A stretch of 64,000 bases of DNA from Burkholderiales bacterium 39-55-53 (GCA_002282445.1 NCJK01000001.1:806001-870000); one strand, 5' to 3'; counted from the stretch's first letter, positions 28,760-37,757 are shown. The notes: generated by a model not told the origin, from the sequence alone. Numbers and translations are program-made.

Positions 28760-29095
28760 ATGAAATCAACCTTCATACGTTTCCTTCATCTCAAGGAAGT
28801 CCTTGCCGGCCATCAGGTCGAGGCCGAGATTGACCTCACTGCGCAAAAACTGCTTGAGGTGGTTTGTCTGTGTCACGCCGAGCACAAGGCGATGACCGTG
28901 ACCGATGCCATGCAACTCCAAGGCATTGCATCCCCCGCCACCTTGCACCGCAAGTTGTCGGACCTGCTCAAGCATGGCTATGTGCAGTTTGCCTATGAAG
29001 GCGACAACCGCCGCACCAAATACATTCACCCCACCGCAAAGACTGACCAGTACTTTGCAGACTTAGGCGCAGTGCTGCAGCAATCCATGGCTTGA
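28760..29095 (+). CDS. winged-helix (MarR-like) DNA-binding protein
   Basis: A 111-residue protein with a likely winged helix-turn-helix. It contains LTAQKLLEVVCLCHAEHKAMTVTDAM, then the recognition-helix region ASPATLHRKLSDLLKHGYVQF and a wing (YEGDNRRTKYIHPTAK). The pattern resembles MarR-type regulators but is short and lacks a dimerisation helix at the N-terminus. Thirty bp downstream begins a membrane-protein gene in the same direction, so it may control that gene. Upstream is an AT-rich promoter-like gap. No ligand can be proposed. Confidence 0.7.
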   Translation: MKSTFIRFLHLKEVLAGHQVEAEIDLTAQKLLEVVCLCHAEHKAMTVTDAMQLQGIASPATLHRKLSDLLKHGYVQFAYEGDNRRTKYIHPTAKTDQYFADLGAVLQQSMA

Positions 29096-29125
29096 CCCAC
29101 AAACTGAGGTACACGGAGAACTGAA

Positions 29126-29698
29126 GTGAGATACATAGCTGAAAAGCTATTAATTAGCGCGCTGTTTGGCGCGTTGTACTTTGCGGTTTTTGAACTCTCT
29201 TGGTCTTTTGATTTGGTCGAAAGCTATGCCCCCGGCATCTCGCTGGTGTTCTTACCCGCAGGCATCAAGCTCATTGCAGCCTTGGTGTCTGGCTTTTGGG
29301 GCGTGCTAGGTACGGTCATTGCACTCGCGTACGTCACCCCAAGCTTTTGGCCCGACCAACCGCTTTGGTTTTATGTGGTCTACCCAGCCCTGAGTGGCTT
29401 TAGCACCCTAGCAGTTGTGGCCGTGATGAAACGCGTGCTTGTCATCGACGACGACATTCGAAACTTGCGCTTCATCCACATTCCTCTCATCGACCTTTGC
29501 GCCACGCTTGTGCATGGCGCGTTGGTAAATGGCTTTTTTGCACTGAACCATTTAGAAGTCGATCAAGACTTCTTTACCCGAGCATTCGCCATGTCAGTGG
29601 GGGACTTCGTGGGCAGCCTCATCTTGCTGTTGAGCTTTGCAATGCTGGCAAAGCTGTATGACGTTTACAAGCAACGTCCAGACACCAACCTAAACTGA
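29126..29698 (+). CDS. MASE1-like integral membrane protein
   Basis: A 190-residue polytopic protein with about five TM helices (LLISALFGALYFAVFELSW, SLVFLPAGIKLIAALVSGFWG, VLGTVIALAYV, VYPALSGFSTLAVVAVM, SVGDFVGSLILLLSFAMLA). The phrase PGISLVFLPAGIKLIA resembles the MASE1 sensory membrane domain, but no cytoplasmic signalling domain follows. It starts with GTG behind a clear GGAG. It is paired with the upstream winged-helix gene and followed by a long hairpin. Function unknown. Confidence 0.7.
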   Translation: MRYIAEKLLISALFGALYFAVFELSWSFDLVESYAPGISLVFLPAGIKLIAALVSGFWGVLGTVIALAYVTPSFWPDQPLWFYVVYPALSGFSTLAVVAVMKRVLVIDDDIRNLRFIHIPLIDLCATLVHGALVNGFFALNHLEVDQDFFTRAFAMSVGDFVGSLILLLSFAMLAKLYDVYKQRPDTNLN

Positions 29699-29715
29699 AA
29701 AATCTTCGCCGCAGT

Positions 29716-29793
29716 CTTCTCGTCTAGGGAATGGGCGGGTGACGATTTCTGGTACCCCAGCATGAGGAACCCGCTCATTCCCTAGATGAGAAG
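29716..29793 (+). repeat. long intergenic hairpin, 24-bp stem
   Basis: Arms at 29716-29739 and 29770-29793 pair over 24 positions. The two non-Watson-Crick positions are G-U in the plus-strand transcript and would be A-C on the other strand. The 30-nt loop contains a smaller stem CTGG/CCAG. No T-run follows. The arms contain TCTAGGGAATG, and the whole looks like a dispersed REP/MITE-type hairpin or a structured RNA end. Confidence 0.7.
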
Positions 29794-29813
29794 CGAGCTC
29801 AGCAAAATAGAAG

Positions 29814-29996
29814 TTATTTCTTCAAAGTCTCACGCTCTTGACGGTATCGGTCGTAGTTAGGCAAAGCCTTGTCGTCCTGCCCCGTGCCCGCCGATTTGGC
29901 ACGCTCATTGGCGCGAATGCCTTCGTAAAACGATTGCTCGCTCACCAAGCCACAAGCGCTGAGCAGGCCACACAACAGCAAGGCTGTGTACTTCAT
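29814..29996 (-). CDS. small lipoprotein
   Basis: A 60-residue predicted lipoprotein with a signal sequence ending in the lipobox LLSAC (cysteine near residue 15). The mature part is hydrophilic and charged (YEGIRANERAKSAGTGQ, YDRYRQERETLKK). It begins only 6 bp after the gpsA stop in the same direction, so it is probably expressed with gpsA. No function can be assigned. Confidence 0.72.
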   Translation of the reverse strand: MKYTALLLCGLLSACGLVSEQSFYEGIRANERAKSAGTGQDDKALPNYDRYRQERETLKK

Positions 29997-30002
29997 AAAT
30001 AC

Positions 30003-31028
30003 TTATTCGCCTTTAGCGCCACGACCCATCAGCAAGGCAACAGCTTGCGCGGGAGTGATGTCACCATCAAGTAATGCCACCACCGCCTGCGCAATCGGCA
30101 TATCCACACCCAAGTGCTGCGCACGTTGCACCACAGTGCGGGCGCAATACACGCCTTCGGCCACGTGGCCTAGTGAATCGACCGCCTGTTGCAAGGTCAG
30201 GCCTTGGGCCAAGGCCAGGCCCACTTTGCGGTTGCGGCTGAGGTCACCGGTGGAGGTCAGCACCAAGTCGCCCAAGCCCGACAAGCCCATGAAGGTTTCA
30301 GTTTTAGCGCCCAACGCCACGCCTAGGCGGGTGATTTCGGCCAAGCCGCGAGTGATGAGTGCGGCACGGGCATTCAAGCCCAACTGCAAACCATCGCACA
30401 AACCGGTGGCGATGGCCAACACGTTTTTGACAGCGCCACCTACTTCCACGCCCACGATGTCGTCGTTGGCATACACCCGCAGACTGTTGTTGTGAAAGGC
30501 TTGCACCATGGCGTCGCGCACAGCTGCGTCGCTGCTGGCAGCCACCAAGGCGGTGGGCATGCCGCGTGCCACTTCTTGCGCAAAGCTGGGGCCACTCAAA
30601 GCGCCGCCACGCAATGCGGGGGCAACTTGGGCTTTGACTTCGTGGGCCATCAAGCCAATGCTTTTTTGCAAGGCATCAGCGGCTGAGGCATCGGCCTGCG
30701 CCGCCTCAAAGCCCTTGCACAGCCATGCCACAGGCACGCTGCTACCCAAGATGGGCGCAAGCTGAGTCAGCATGCCGCGCAGACTGCTCATGGGTGAGCC
30801 AATGACGACCAAATCTTGCTCGGCCAACCAAGGGCCGAGAGGGGCTGACGACACTTGCACGCCTGCGGTGAAGGGCTGCTCAGGCAAGTAGCGCGTGTTC
30901 ACGCGCTCGGCTTGCATGGCTTGGGCCTGAGGCACATCACGCGCCCACAGCGTCACGGTGTGGTGTGCGCCAGCGTTGATCGCCAGCGCTGTGCCCCACG
31001 CGCCTGCACCTAAAACGGCAATTTTCAT
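30003..31028 (-). CDS. gpsA: NAD(P)-dependent glycerol-3-phosphate dehydrogenase
   Basis: A 341-residue enzyme making sn-glycerol 3-phosphate from DHAP for phospholipid synthesis. The Rossmann motif is at the N-terminus ([14 protein letters not shown]). The conserved GxxK catalytic region reads [17 protein letters not shown], and [23 protein letters not shown] follows. The ATG at 31028 is preferred to a TTG two codons upstream. It lies 17 bp after secB, a common neighbour, and precedes a small lipoprotein gene. Confidence 0.96.
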   Translation of the reverse strand: MKIAVLGAGAWGTALAINAGAHHTVTLWARDVPQAQAMQAERVNTRYLPEQPFTAGVQVSSAPLGPWLAEQDLVVIGSPMSSLRGMLTQLAPILGSSVPVAWLCKGFEAAQADASAADALQKSIGLMAHEVKAQVAPALRGGALSGPSFAQEVARGMPTALVAASSDAAVRDAMVQAFHNNSLRVYANDDIVGVEVGGAVKNVLAIATGLCDGLQLGLNARAALITRGLAEITRLGVALGAKTETFMGLSGLGDLVLTSTGDLSRNRKVGLALAQGLTLQQAVDSLGHVAEGVYCARTVVQRAQHLGVDMPIAQAVVALLDGDITPAQAVALLMGRGAKGE

Positions 31029-31045
31029 GGCCAAGCCCGTGCGGT

Positions 31046-31495
31046 TTATTGCTTGGTGGCTTCAGCCGCTTGTTGCTGCTGTTGTTCGTACATGGCTTGG
31101 AAGTTGATTTCGGCCAAGTGCACGGGTGGGAAGCCAGCGCGTTGAATCACGTCAGCCACGTTTCCGCGCAAGTACGGGTAAATGATTTGTGGGCAAGCAA
31201 TGCCGATGACGGGACCCATTTGGTCTTCAGGCAAGTTGCGCACTTCAAAAATGCCAGCTTGCTTGGCTTCGACCAAGAACACCACTTTGTCTTCAATTTT
31301 GGTGGTCACCGTGGCTGTCACAGTCACTTCCACAATGCCGTCGGCCACTTGTTCCATGCCCACGCCCAACTGAATGTCCACCGAAGGTTGCTCGGTGCTG
31401 GTGAGGATGGCAGGTGAGTTAGGTTGCTCCAAAGACAGGTCTTTCAAATAGACGCGTTGAATTTGAAAGACGGGTGTTGCTTGTTCTTCTGACAT
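31046..31495 (-). CDS. secB: protein-export chaperone SecB
   Basis: A 149-residue cytosolic tetrameric chaperone that holds preproteins unfolded and passes them to SecA. The typical sequence is present: [50 protein letters not shown], and the C-terminal [17 protein letters not shown] (SecA-binding tail). It stands between grxC and gpsA in the standard proteobacterial order grxC-secB-gpsA, but a terminator separates it from grxC. Confidence 0.97.
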   Translation of the reverse strand: MSEEQATPVFQIQRVYLKDLSLEQPNSPAILTSTEQPSVDIQLGVGMEQVADGIVEVTVTATVTTKIEDKVVFLVEAKQAGIFEVRNLPEDQMGPVIGIACPQIIYPYLRGNVADVIQRAGFPPVHLAEINFQAMYEQQQQQAAEATKQ

Positions 31496-31511
31496 GAGTT
31501 TTTCCTAAAAC

Positions 31512-31547
31512 AAAAAAATGCCCGCATCGGCAATACCGAAGCGGGCA
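31512..31547 (-). terminator. intrinsic terminator between grxC and secB
   Basis: On the minus strand the stem TGCCCGC.TCGG / CCGA.GCGGGCA closes a TATTG loop and is followed by seven T residues. It ends the grxC transcript 17 bp before the secB start codon, so part of secB expression may depend on read-through or a promoter within the stem region. Confidence 0.85.
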
Positions 31548-31576
31548 GCAAATCGGGATGGCTGAATTATGTCAGC

Positions 31577-31834
31577 TCAAGATTGCAACAAAGGCACCAA
31601 GCCGCCTTTGGCATCCAAAGCCATCAAATCATCGCAACCGCCCACATGGGTGTCGCCAATGAAGATTTGAGGCACGGTGCGGCGACCCGTCACTTCCATC
31701 ATGTGCGCTCGCGCCTCGGGGTCGAGGTCAATGCGAACTTCTTCAATCTGAGCCACGCCCTTAGCGTTGAGCAACTGCTTGGCACGAATGCAATAGGGGC
31801 AAACGGCGGTGGTGTACATCTTGACGGCGGGCAT
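31577..31834 (-). CDS. grxC: glutaredoxin 3
   Basis: An 85-residue dithiol glutaredoxin with the active site CPYC near the N-terminus (YTTAVCPYCIRAKQLL), the cis-proline motif RTVPQIFIGDTHVGG and the GSH-binding CDDL. It reduces disulfides and glutathionylated proteins in the cytosol. It lies 32 bp after the rhodanese gene, as in related genomes, and before secB. Confidence 0.95.
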   Translation of the reverse strand: MPAVKMYTTAVCPYCIRAKQLLNAKGVAQIEEVRIDLDPEARAHMMEVTGRRTVPQIFIGDTHVGGCDDLMALDAKGGLVPLLQS

Positions 31835-31866
31835 GGCAATTTCTCCGAGGTAGTGAAGCCAAAAAA

Positions 31867-32274
31867 TTAAGCTTTGGTGACAGGAAGGTTAGCCTCTTTC
31901 CAAGCTTTGAGTCCGCCTTGCAGTGAATGCACCTTCTCGTAACCGAGTTTTTGGGCAATGGCTTGGGCACGCTTAGAGCGCATGCCCGACGCACACGACA
32001 AGATGAGGGGGGTGCTTTTGTTTTTCACGGCCTGGCCAAGGTTGGCTTCGAGTTGGTCCAAAGGCACATTGAGCGCGCCTTTGATGTGGCCTTGGGCGTA
32101 TTCATCGCGGCCACACACATCCACCACCACGCCTTTTTCGCGGTTCATGCATTGCACCGCTTCTGTGGGCGAGAGGCCACTCGTGGCAGCGCCTTGCATC
32201 ACAGGCAGCAGCAAAAAGAAACCACTGCTCAAGGCGATGGTGATCAACATCCAGTTGTCGGCAATAAAGTTCAC
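31867..32274 (-). CDS. membrane-anchored rhodanese-like protein
   Basis: A 135-residue protein with one N-terminal TM (NWMLITIALSSGFFLLLPVM) and a single rhodanese domain (SPTEAVQCMNREKGVVVDVCGRDEYAQGHIKGALNVPL). The active-site loop reads SCASGMRS with the catalytic cysteine. The frame opens earlier at a TTG (32298), but GTG at 32274 has GGA upstream and gives the family start. Sulfur transfer is the family activity; the acceptor is unknown. It lies with grxC-secB-gpsA and is divergent from gpmA. Confidence 0.85.
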   Translation of the reverse strand: MNFIADNWMLITIALSSGFFLLLPVMQGAATSGLSPTEAVQCMNREKGVVVDVCGRDEYAQGHIKGALNVPLDQLEANLGQAVKNKSTPLILSCASGMRSKRAQAIAQKLGYEKVHSLQGGLKAWKEANLPVTKA

Positions 32275-32378
32275 GGGGAAATCCAGTTCAAAAAGCAAAA
32301 AAGGGTAATAAAAGTATCGCGTCAGGGCAGCATTCTAAAATCAAGCCCAACCTTTCACTGACTCTGTTGATTTAAACC

Positions 32379-33122
32379 ATGTACAAGCTCGTATTAATTC
32401 GCCACGGCGAATCCACTTGGAACCTTGAAAACCGCTTCACCGGCTGGACCGATGTGGACCTGACCCCCACCGGCATCGAACAAGCCAAGAACGCAGGCAA
32501 GCTGCTCAAGGCCGAGGGCTACGAGTTTGACGTGGCTTACACAAGCGTTTTGAAACGCGCCATTCGCACCCTGTACCTCGCCTTGGACGAGATGGACTGC
32601 ACATGGTTGCCTGTGATCAAAAACTGGCGTTTGAACGAGCGTCACTACGGCGGCTTGCAAGGCTTGAACAAAGCTGACATGGCCAAACAATTCGGCGACG
32701 AGCAAGTGCTGATCTGGCGTCGCAGCTACGACACCCCACCGCCTGAGCTCGAAGCCAACGACCCCCGCAGCGAACGCAGCGACCCCCGCTACGCCAAGCT
32801 CGACCCTGCACAAGTGCCACTGACCGAATGCCTGAAAGACACCGTGGCCCGCGTCATGCCGTTTTGGAACGAGTCCATGGCCCCTGCCATCAAGGCAGGC
32901 AAGCGCATCGTGGTGGCTGCACACGGCAACTCAATCCGTGCGTTGGTCAAGTATTTGGACGGCATCAGCGACCAAGACATCGTGAACTTGAACATCCCCA
33001 ACGGCATCCCATTGGTGTATGAGCTGGACGAAAACCTCAAACCGATTCGCCACTACTATTTGGGTGATGCCGAAGCCGCTGCTAAAGCTGCTGCAGCAGT
33101 AGCCACACAAGGCAAAGCGTAA
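32379..33122 (+). CDS. gpmA: 2,3-bisphosphoglycerate-dependent phosphoglycerate mutase
   Basis: A 247-residue glycolytic enzyme converting 3- and 2-phosphoglycerate. The phosphohistidine motif is [12 protein letters not shown]. Other signatures are [18 protein letters not shown], the catalytic second histidine in [16 protein letters not shown], and [12 protein letters not shown]. The C-terminus ends in an Ala-rich tail. It is followed by the protease gene after a GC hairpin. Confidence 0.97.
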   Translation: MYKLVLIRHGESTWNLENRFTGWTDVDLTPTGIEQAKNAGKLLKAEGYEFDVAYTSVLKRAIRTLYLALDEMDCTWLPVIKNWRLNERHYGGLQGLNKADMAKQFGDEQVLIWRRSYDTPPPELEANDPRSERSDPRYAKLDPAQVPLTECLKDTVARVMPFWNESMAPAIKAGKRIVVAAHGNSIRALVKYLDGISDQDIVNLNIPNGIPLVYELDENLKPIRHYYLGDAEAAAKAAAAVATQGKA

Positions 33123-33137
33123 TCCTCCCTCTTACAG

Positions 33138-33154
33138 CGCGCCCACTGGGCGCG
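33138..33154 (+). terminator. GC-rich hairpin after gpmA
   Basis: A perfect inverted repeat CGCGCCC-ACT-GGGCGCG lies 16 bp after the gpmA stop. It is not followed by a proper T-run (TTGTATATT), so termination may be partial and the protease gene may still be co-transcribed. Confidence 0.45.
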
Positions 33155-33199
33155 TTGTATATTGAGCACCTATCAAATTTGTTATTTCTCGAAGGCCAC

Positions 33200-34663
33200 A
33201 TGCGTCAAAAACTCAAGATTGCAGGCTGGGTCGCCATCGGCGCCCTGACTGGGGCACTGACCACCGTTTCGTTGCAAACCGCTGCTCGCGCCAACATGGC
33301 CCCGTTGCCGCTGGAAGAACTGCAGCAGCTCGCTGCCGTGTTCAGCATGGTCAAGAGCGACTACGTCGAACCTGTGGACGAGAAAAAACTCATCAGTGAC
33401 GCCATCTCTGGCATGGTCGCTAGCCTCGACCCTCACTCACAGTACTACGACAAAAAGACTTTCAAAGAGTTCCGCGAAGGCACGACCGGACGCTTTGTGG
33501 GCGTGGGCATTGAGATCACCCAAGAAGAGGGCCTGATCAAAATCGTGTCGCCCATTGAAGGCTCACCCGCGTTCCGCGCTGGCATCAAGTCTGGCGACAT
33601 GATCACCAAAATTGACGACACCGCCGTCAAGGGCCTGAACTTGAACGAAGCGGTCAAACGCATGCGTGGTGAACCCGGCACGAAGGTGATCCTCACCATC
33701 TTCCGCAAAGACGAAAACCGCACCTTCCCCGTGAACATCGTGCGCGAAGAAATCAAAACCCAAAGCGTCAAAGGCAAAGTCATGGAAACCGGCTACGGCT
33801 GGATTCGCCTGAGCCAGTTCCAAGACCGCTCGGTGGACGACTTCACCAAGAAGCTGGAAGAAATTTACAAACAAGAACCCAAGCTCAAAGGCTTGGTGCT
33901 CGACCTGCGCAACGACCCCGGCGGTTTGCTCGATGCTGCCGTGGCCGTGTCTGCTATGTTCTTGCCCGAGAACGTGAGCGTGGTGTCCACCAACGGCCAA
34001 TTGGCTGAGAGCAAGTTTGTTTACAAAGCATCGCCCGAGTTCTACCGTCGCAGCAGCGGCAACGACCCCGTGGCCCGCTTGCACCAAAACACCAAAGGCA
34101 TTTACCGCACCGTTCCTCTTGTGGTGCTGGTGAACGAAGGCTCGGCCTCTGCCAGCGAAATCGTGGCTGGTGCTTTGCAAGATCACAAACGCGCCACCAT
34201 CATGGGCAGCCAAACCTTTGGCAAAGGCTCGGTGCAAACCGTGCGTCAGTTGGGCCCAGATACCGCCTTGAAGATCACCACCGCGCGTTACTACACGCCC
34301 AATGGCCGCAGCATTCAAGCCAAAGGCATCGTGCCTGATGTGTTGGTAGACGACACGGCAGAGGGCAGCCCTTTTGCTATTTTGCGCATGCGTGAAGCCG
34401 ACCTCGACAAACACCTCGAAAGCGGCCAAGGCAAAGACGCAAAAGACGCAGCCAAGGAAAAAGAAAAAGAGAAGGCCCGCGAAGAAGCGCTGAAGCGTTT
34501 GGAAGAAGAATCCAAAAAGCCCAACAGCGAGCGCCGCCCACCTGAGTTTGGCAGCGACAAAGACTTCCAGCTGCAACAGGCCCTCAACCGCCTGAAAGGC
34601 CAACCCGTGTTGGTCAGCAAAACGCAAAGCGTGCGTGCTGCTGCGGACAAGAAAGACAAATAA
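33200..34663 (+). CDS. ctpA: carboxyl-terminal processing protease (S41, CtpA)
   Basis: A 487-residue S41A peptidase with a signal/anchor segment (WVAIGALTGALTTVSL), acting in the periplasm. Domains in order: N-terminal helical cap, PDZ (about 95-170, GRFVGVGIEITQEEG...IKSGDMITKIDD), and the catalytic core with the Ser in NEGSASASEIVAGAL and the Lys in GSQTFGKGSVQTV. A Lys/Glu-rich coiled region (about 410-450) is followed by a short C-terminal helix. The ATG at 33200 is chosen because the upstream codons lack a ribosome site. It probably cleaves or matures envelope proteins such as peptidoglycan hydrolases (family inference). Confidence 0.92.
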   Translation: MRQKLKIAGWVAIGALTGALTTVSLQTAARANMAPLPLEELQQLAAVFSMVKSDYVEPVDEKKLISDAISGMVASLDPHSQYYDKKTFKEFREGTTGRFVGVGIEITQEEGLIKIVSPIEGSPAFRAGIKSGDMITKIDDTAVKGLNLNEAVKRMRGEPGTKVILTIFRKDENRTFPVNIVREEIKTQSVKGKVMETGYGWIRLSQFQDRSVDDFTKKLEEIYKQEPKLKGLVLDLRNDPGGLLDAAVAVSAMFLPENVSVVSTNGQLAESKFVYKASPEFYRRSSGNDPVARLHQNTKGIYRTVPLVVLVNEGSASASEIVAGALQDHKRATIMGSQTFGKGSVQTVRQLGPDTALKITTARYYTPNGRSIQAKGIVPDVLVDDTAEGSPFAILRMREADLDKHLESGQGKDAKDAAKEKEKEKAREEALKRLEEESKKPNSERRPPEFGSDKDFQLQQALNRLKGQPVLVSKTQSVRAAADKKDK

Positions 34664-34681
34664 ACCTCTGCCGTCTTTGCC

Positions 34682-35443
34682 ATGAACGACGACCAACTGC
34701 TGCGCTATTCGCGCCACATCCTGCTTGACGATGTGGGCATCGAAGGCCAGCAGTGCTTGGTTGACAGCCATGTGCTGGTGGTGGGTGCAGGCGGTTTGGG
34801 TTCTCCCGTTGCGCTGTACTTGGCCGCCAGCGGCGTGGGTCACATCTCAATAGCCGACCATGACACGGTCGACCTCACCAACCTGCAACGCCAAATCGCC
34901 CACACCACCGCACGTGTGGGCCACCCCAAGGTGGAGTCAGCCGCACACGCCATGCTGGCCCTCAACCCCGAAGTGCGCGTGACCGCGCTGGCCCACAAGT
35001 TAGACGCCGCTCAACTAGACACCCTCGTGCCTACCGTCACCGTGGTGGTGGACTGCTGCGACAACTTTGAAACCCGCCAAGCCGTGAATGCCGCGTGCGT
35101 GAAGCACAAAATTCCGCTCGTCTCGGGTGCAGCCATTCGCATGGATGGCCAGCTGTCGGTGTACGACGCGCGTGACGACAAATCGCCCTGCTACGCCTGT
35201 ATCTTCCCGCCTGCGGATGCGCCCGAAGTAGTGCGCTGCGCCACCATGGGTGTGCTTGCGCCACTGGTGGGTGTGATTGGCACGATGCAAGCCATGGAAA
35301 CGGTCAAGCTCATCACAGGCATTGGCTCGCGCCTGACGGGTCGCCTGCAAATGCTGGATGGCCGTGGCATGGAGTGGAACGAAGTGCGCTTGCAGCGCAA
35401 CGCTAGCTGCCCGGTGTGTGGCACGACCCAAAGCGCTTCCTAA
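34682..35443 (+). CDS. moeB: ThiF/MoeB-family adenylyltransferase
   Basis: A 253-residue E1-like enzyme that adenylates the C-terminus of ThiS or MoaD. The ATP site is VVGAGGLGSPVALYLAASGVG. The conserved Asp and Arg lie in IADHDTVDLTNLQRQIAH, and zinc cysteines are visible as CYAC and CPVC. It lies 18 bp after ctpA. It could serve thiamine or molybdopterin synthesis; the nearby Mo enzyme favours MoeB, but the sequence does not decide. Its last 41 bp overlap the convergent nuclease gene. Confidence 0.9.
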   Translation: MNDDQLLRYSRHILLDDVGIEGQQCLVDSHVLVVGAGGLGSPVALYLAASGVGHISIADHDTVDLTNLQRQIAHTTARVGHPKVESAAHAMLALNPEVRVTALAHKLDAAQLDTLVPTVTVVVDCCDNFETRQAVNAACVKHKIPLVSGAAIRMDGQLSVYDARDDKSPCYACIFPPADAPEVVRCATMGVLAPLVGVIGTMQAMETVKLITGIGSRLTGRLQMLDGRGMEWNEVRLQRNASCPVCGTTQSAS

Positions 35444-35903
35444 ACCACCTCGGCTGCAAAGCCCGCCCATCTGAGAACAACCCCAAGTGCTGCGTTTGCG
35501 CCTGCTGCTGCAGTGCCTCATACGGGCCTGCGTTGCTTTTGTAGCTGTACGACCACGCATAGCCCTGCCCCACCATCCATGCGCCCACATCGTTGCCTTG
35601 GTGCGTGAGCTGCGCCAGCAAGCGGCCATAGCTGTCACGCGTGCGGGCACGCACCTCGACCACTTGGCCTTGCAGCGCAGCGTGCAAAGCGGCGCGTGAC
35701 TGCGGGCCCCACGGCTGACAAATCTCGGGCGCATCAATGCCCAGCAGCCGCACCTTGTGCGCCTCGCCGCCCTGCAGCGGTTGCACCCACACGGTGTCGC
35801 CATCGCTCACGTGGGTGACGATGCCTGGCCATGCGTACGCGGGCTTGGTGATACACACGCACACCGCGAACGAAACAACCAAGGCACGTAAAAAAGCCCG
35901 CAT
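35403..35903 (-). CDS. exported staphylococcal nuclease-like protein
   Basis: A 166-residue thermonuclease-family protein. From the ATG at 35903 it has a signal peptide (FLRALVVSFAVCVCITKPAYA) and then the SNase fold: VSDGDTVWVQP with a Ca-binding Asp, VRLLGIDAPEICQPWG, and a catalytic RDSYGRLLAQL segment carrying the conserved Arg. It probably degrades nucleic acid in the periplasm or outside. The 3' end overlaps moeB by 41 bp in a convergent arrangement. Longer upstream ORF codons lack any signal and are discounted. Confidence 0.86.
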   Translation of the reverse strand: MRAFLRALVVSFAVCVCITKPAYAWPGIVTHVSDGDTVWVQPLQGGEAHKVRLLGIDAPEICQPWGPQSRAALHAALQGQVVEVRARTRDSYGRLLAQLTHQGNDVGAWMVGQGYAWSYSYKSNAGPYEALQQQAQTQHLGLFSDGRALQPRWFRKRFGSCHTPGS

Positions 35904-36025
35904 GCCCTGCGTCACTGCTGCGATCTGTTTGCACCGTGTGAAGAACATCAACCACCTCAAGACCAAAAGCTGCATTGTGCAAACCACCGCGTATCAGGTG
36001 GTGAGCCAGCCGTTACGATTAGCAC

Positions 36026-37690
36026 ATGCACTTTGCAAAGCGTTTCTTCCCGTTCCTCAGCTGGCCCAAGCCCACCCCTCAACTGCTCAAGAGCGAAGCC
36101 TTCGCAGGCTTGAGCGTGGGCCTGATGATCATTCCTCAAGGTGTGGCGTACGCGGCATTGGCGGGCATGCCGCTCATCACCGGCATTTATGCGTCGCTGT
36201 TGCCTGCGCTGATGGCGGTGCTGTTCAGCGCGTCGCAGCGTTTGTCGGTGGGGCCTACGGCGCTGACCGCAATTTTGGTATCGGCCTCATTGGGCGGCAT
36301 GGCCACACCTGGCAGTGCCGAGTGGGTCAACCTCACCGTGTGGCTGTCGCTGATGACGGGCTTGCTACAAGTGGTGCTGGGTCTAGCGCGTTTTGGCTGG
36401 TTGCTCAATTTGGTCAGCTCGCCGGTGTTGATGGCGTTTACTCAGGGCGCGGGCGTGCTCATCATCTCGTCGCAAATTCCGGCGATGTTGGGTTTTACAA
36501 ATGGCTGGTCCACGTTGGCCACAGGCGCGGGTATTGATTGGACCAGCTTGGTGTTTGGCTTGGTCACGCTGGTGTTGCTGCTGTTGGCGCGGCGCTGGCG
36601 GCCCACCTTCCCCACCGTGTTGGTGGTGGTGCTAGGCGCGGCGGGCGCTAGCTGGGCTCTAGGGCTTGAGGCCTCAGGCACAGCGGTGGTCGGCGCTTTA
36701 CCGCAGGGCTTGCCTGCCTTGTTTGTGCCTAGCGTCATTGAATGGGAAATGTTCAAACAGTTGGTGCTGCCTACGTTGGTGATTACGCTGGTGAGTTTTT
36801 TAGAAACCGCATCCAGCGCCAAGGTAGAGAGTGACCGCAGCGGCAAACGCTGGGACCAAGACCAAGACTTGATTGGCCAAGGCTTGGCCAAAGTGGCATC
36901 GGGTTTGTGCGGCGCGTTTCCCACCAGCTCGTCGTTCAGCCGCTCGGCGCTCAACCTGTATGCGGGCGCACAGTCTGGCTGGGCCACCCTCGTATCGGTG
37001 GCGGTGATTTTGGTCATCCTCTTGTTCTTCACCGCGGTGTTGCAGCCTGTGCCGCAGTCGGTATTGGCGGCCATCGTGGTGGCTGCAGTGCTGGGCCTGA
37101 TCAAGCCACGCGCGTTTGTGCGGCTGTACAACATCAACCGTGTGGAGGCCGCTACGGCGGTGGTGACGTTTGTCATCACCCTGCTCTCGGCCCCGCGTTT
37201 GTATTGGGGCGTGCTGGCCGGTGTGGTGATGGGCCTAAGCCACTTTTTACACACGCGCTTGCACCCGCGCATCATTGAAGTGGGCCTGCACCCCGACGGC
37301 AGCCTGCGCGACCGTCACTTGTGGAAACTGCCACCCTTGGCCCCTAAGCTTTACGCCCTGCGCATGGACGCCGAGCTGGACTTTGCCGCCGCCAGCACCC
37401 TAGAGCGCGCTGTGATGGAGCACCTAGGCCAGCACCCCAACGTGCGCCATGTGTGCCTGTTTGCAATGCCCATTAACCGCATCGACGCCACGGGCGTGGA
37501 GAGCCTCGCCAAGCTAGAAGCCATGCTGCGTGAGCGCGGCATCAGCCTGCACATCAGCGGCATGAAGCTACCGGTAGAAACCGTGCTGCGCCGCGCAGGC
37601 TGCTTGCAAGCGCATGCGGGGCTGCACATGTATCGCACGGATGCTGAGGCTATTGCGCAGCTGCGGCAGCTGGAGGCGTTGCCTGCGTGA
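36026..37690 (+). CDS. SulP family anion transporter with STAS domain (second copy)
   Basis: A 554-residue SLC26/SulP transporter with about 12 hydrophobic helices (SVGLMIIPQGVAYAALAGMP, GIYASLLPALMAVLF, FTQGAGVLIISSQIP) and a C-terminal STAS domain (YALRMDAELDFAAASTLERAV..., RIDATGVESLAKL). The motif PTSSSFSRSALNLYAGA is typical of sulfate-permease-like members. It differs clearly from the SulP at 24113, so they are distant paralogs rather than a recent duplication. It stands alone; the substrate is unknown, sulfate being the commonest guess. Confidence 0.9.
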   Translation: MHFAKRFFPFLSWPKPTPQLLKSEAFAGLSVGLMIIPQGVAYAALAGMPLITGIYASLLPALMAVLFSASQRLSVGPTALTAILVSASLGGMATPGSAEWVNLTVWLSLMTGLLQVVLGLARFGWLLNLVSSPVLMAFTQGAGVLIISSQIPAMLGFTNGWSTLATGAGIDWTSLVFGLVTLVLLLLARRWRPTFPTVLVVVLGAAGASWALGLEASGTAVVGALPQGLPALFVPSVIEWEMFKQLVLPTLVITLVSFLETASSAKVESDRSGKRWDQDQDLIGQGLAKVASGLCGAFPTSSSFSRSALNLYAGAQSGWATLVSVAVILVILLFFTAVLQPVPQSVLAAIVVAAVLGLIKPRAFVRLYNINRVEAATAVVTFVITLLSAPRLYWGVLAGVVMGLSHFLHTRLHPRIIEVGLHPDGSLRDRHLWKLPPLAPKLYALRMDAELDFAAASTLERAVMEHLGQHPNVRHVCLFAMPINRIDATGVESLAKLEAMLRERGISLHISGMKLPVETVLRRAGCLQAHAGLHMYRTDAEAIAQLRQLEALPA

Positions 37691-37757
37691 TGCGTTTAAT
37701 TGGATTTCAAATTTGGAGTCGAAGCTTTAAAAGCTAGAGATTGAAGTGTCATGACTA

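Noticed and set aside
33138-33154. Strong terminator after gpmA
   Set aside because: The stem is good but there is no T-run, so it is kept only as a weak candidate.
33563-34843. Long antisense ORF (426 codons) opposite the protease gene
   Set aside because: It lies entirely across ctpA and the start of moeB, its translation has no recognisable fold, and the opposite frame has intact catalytic motifs.
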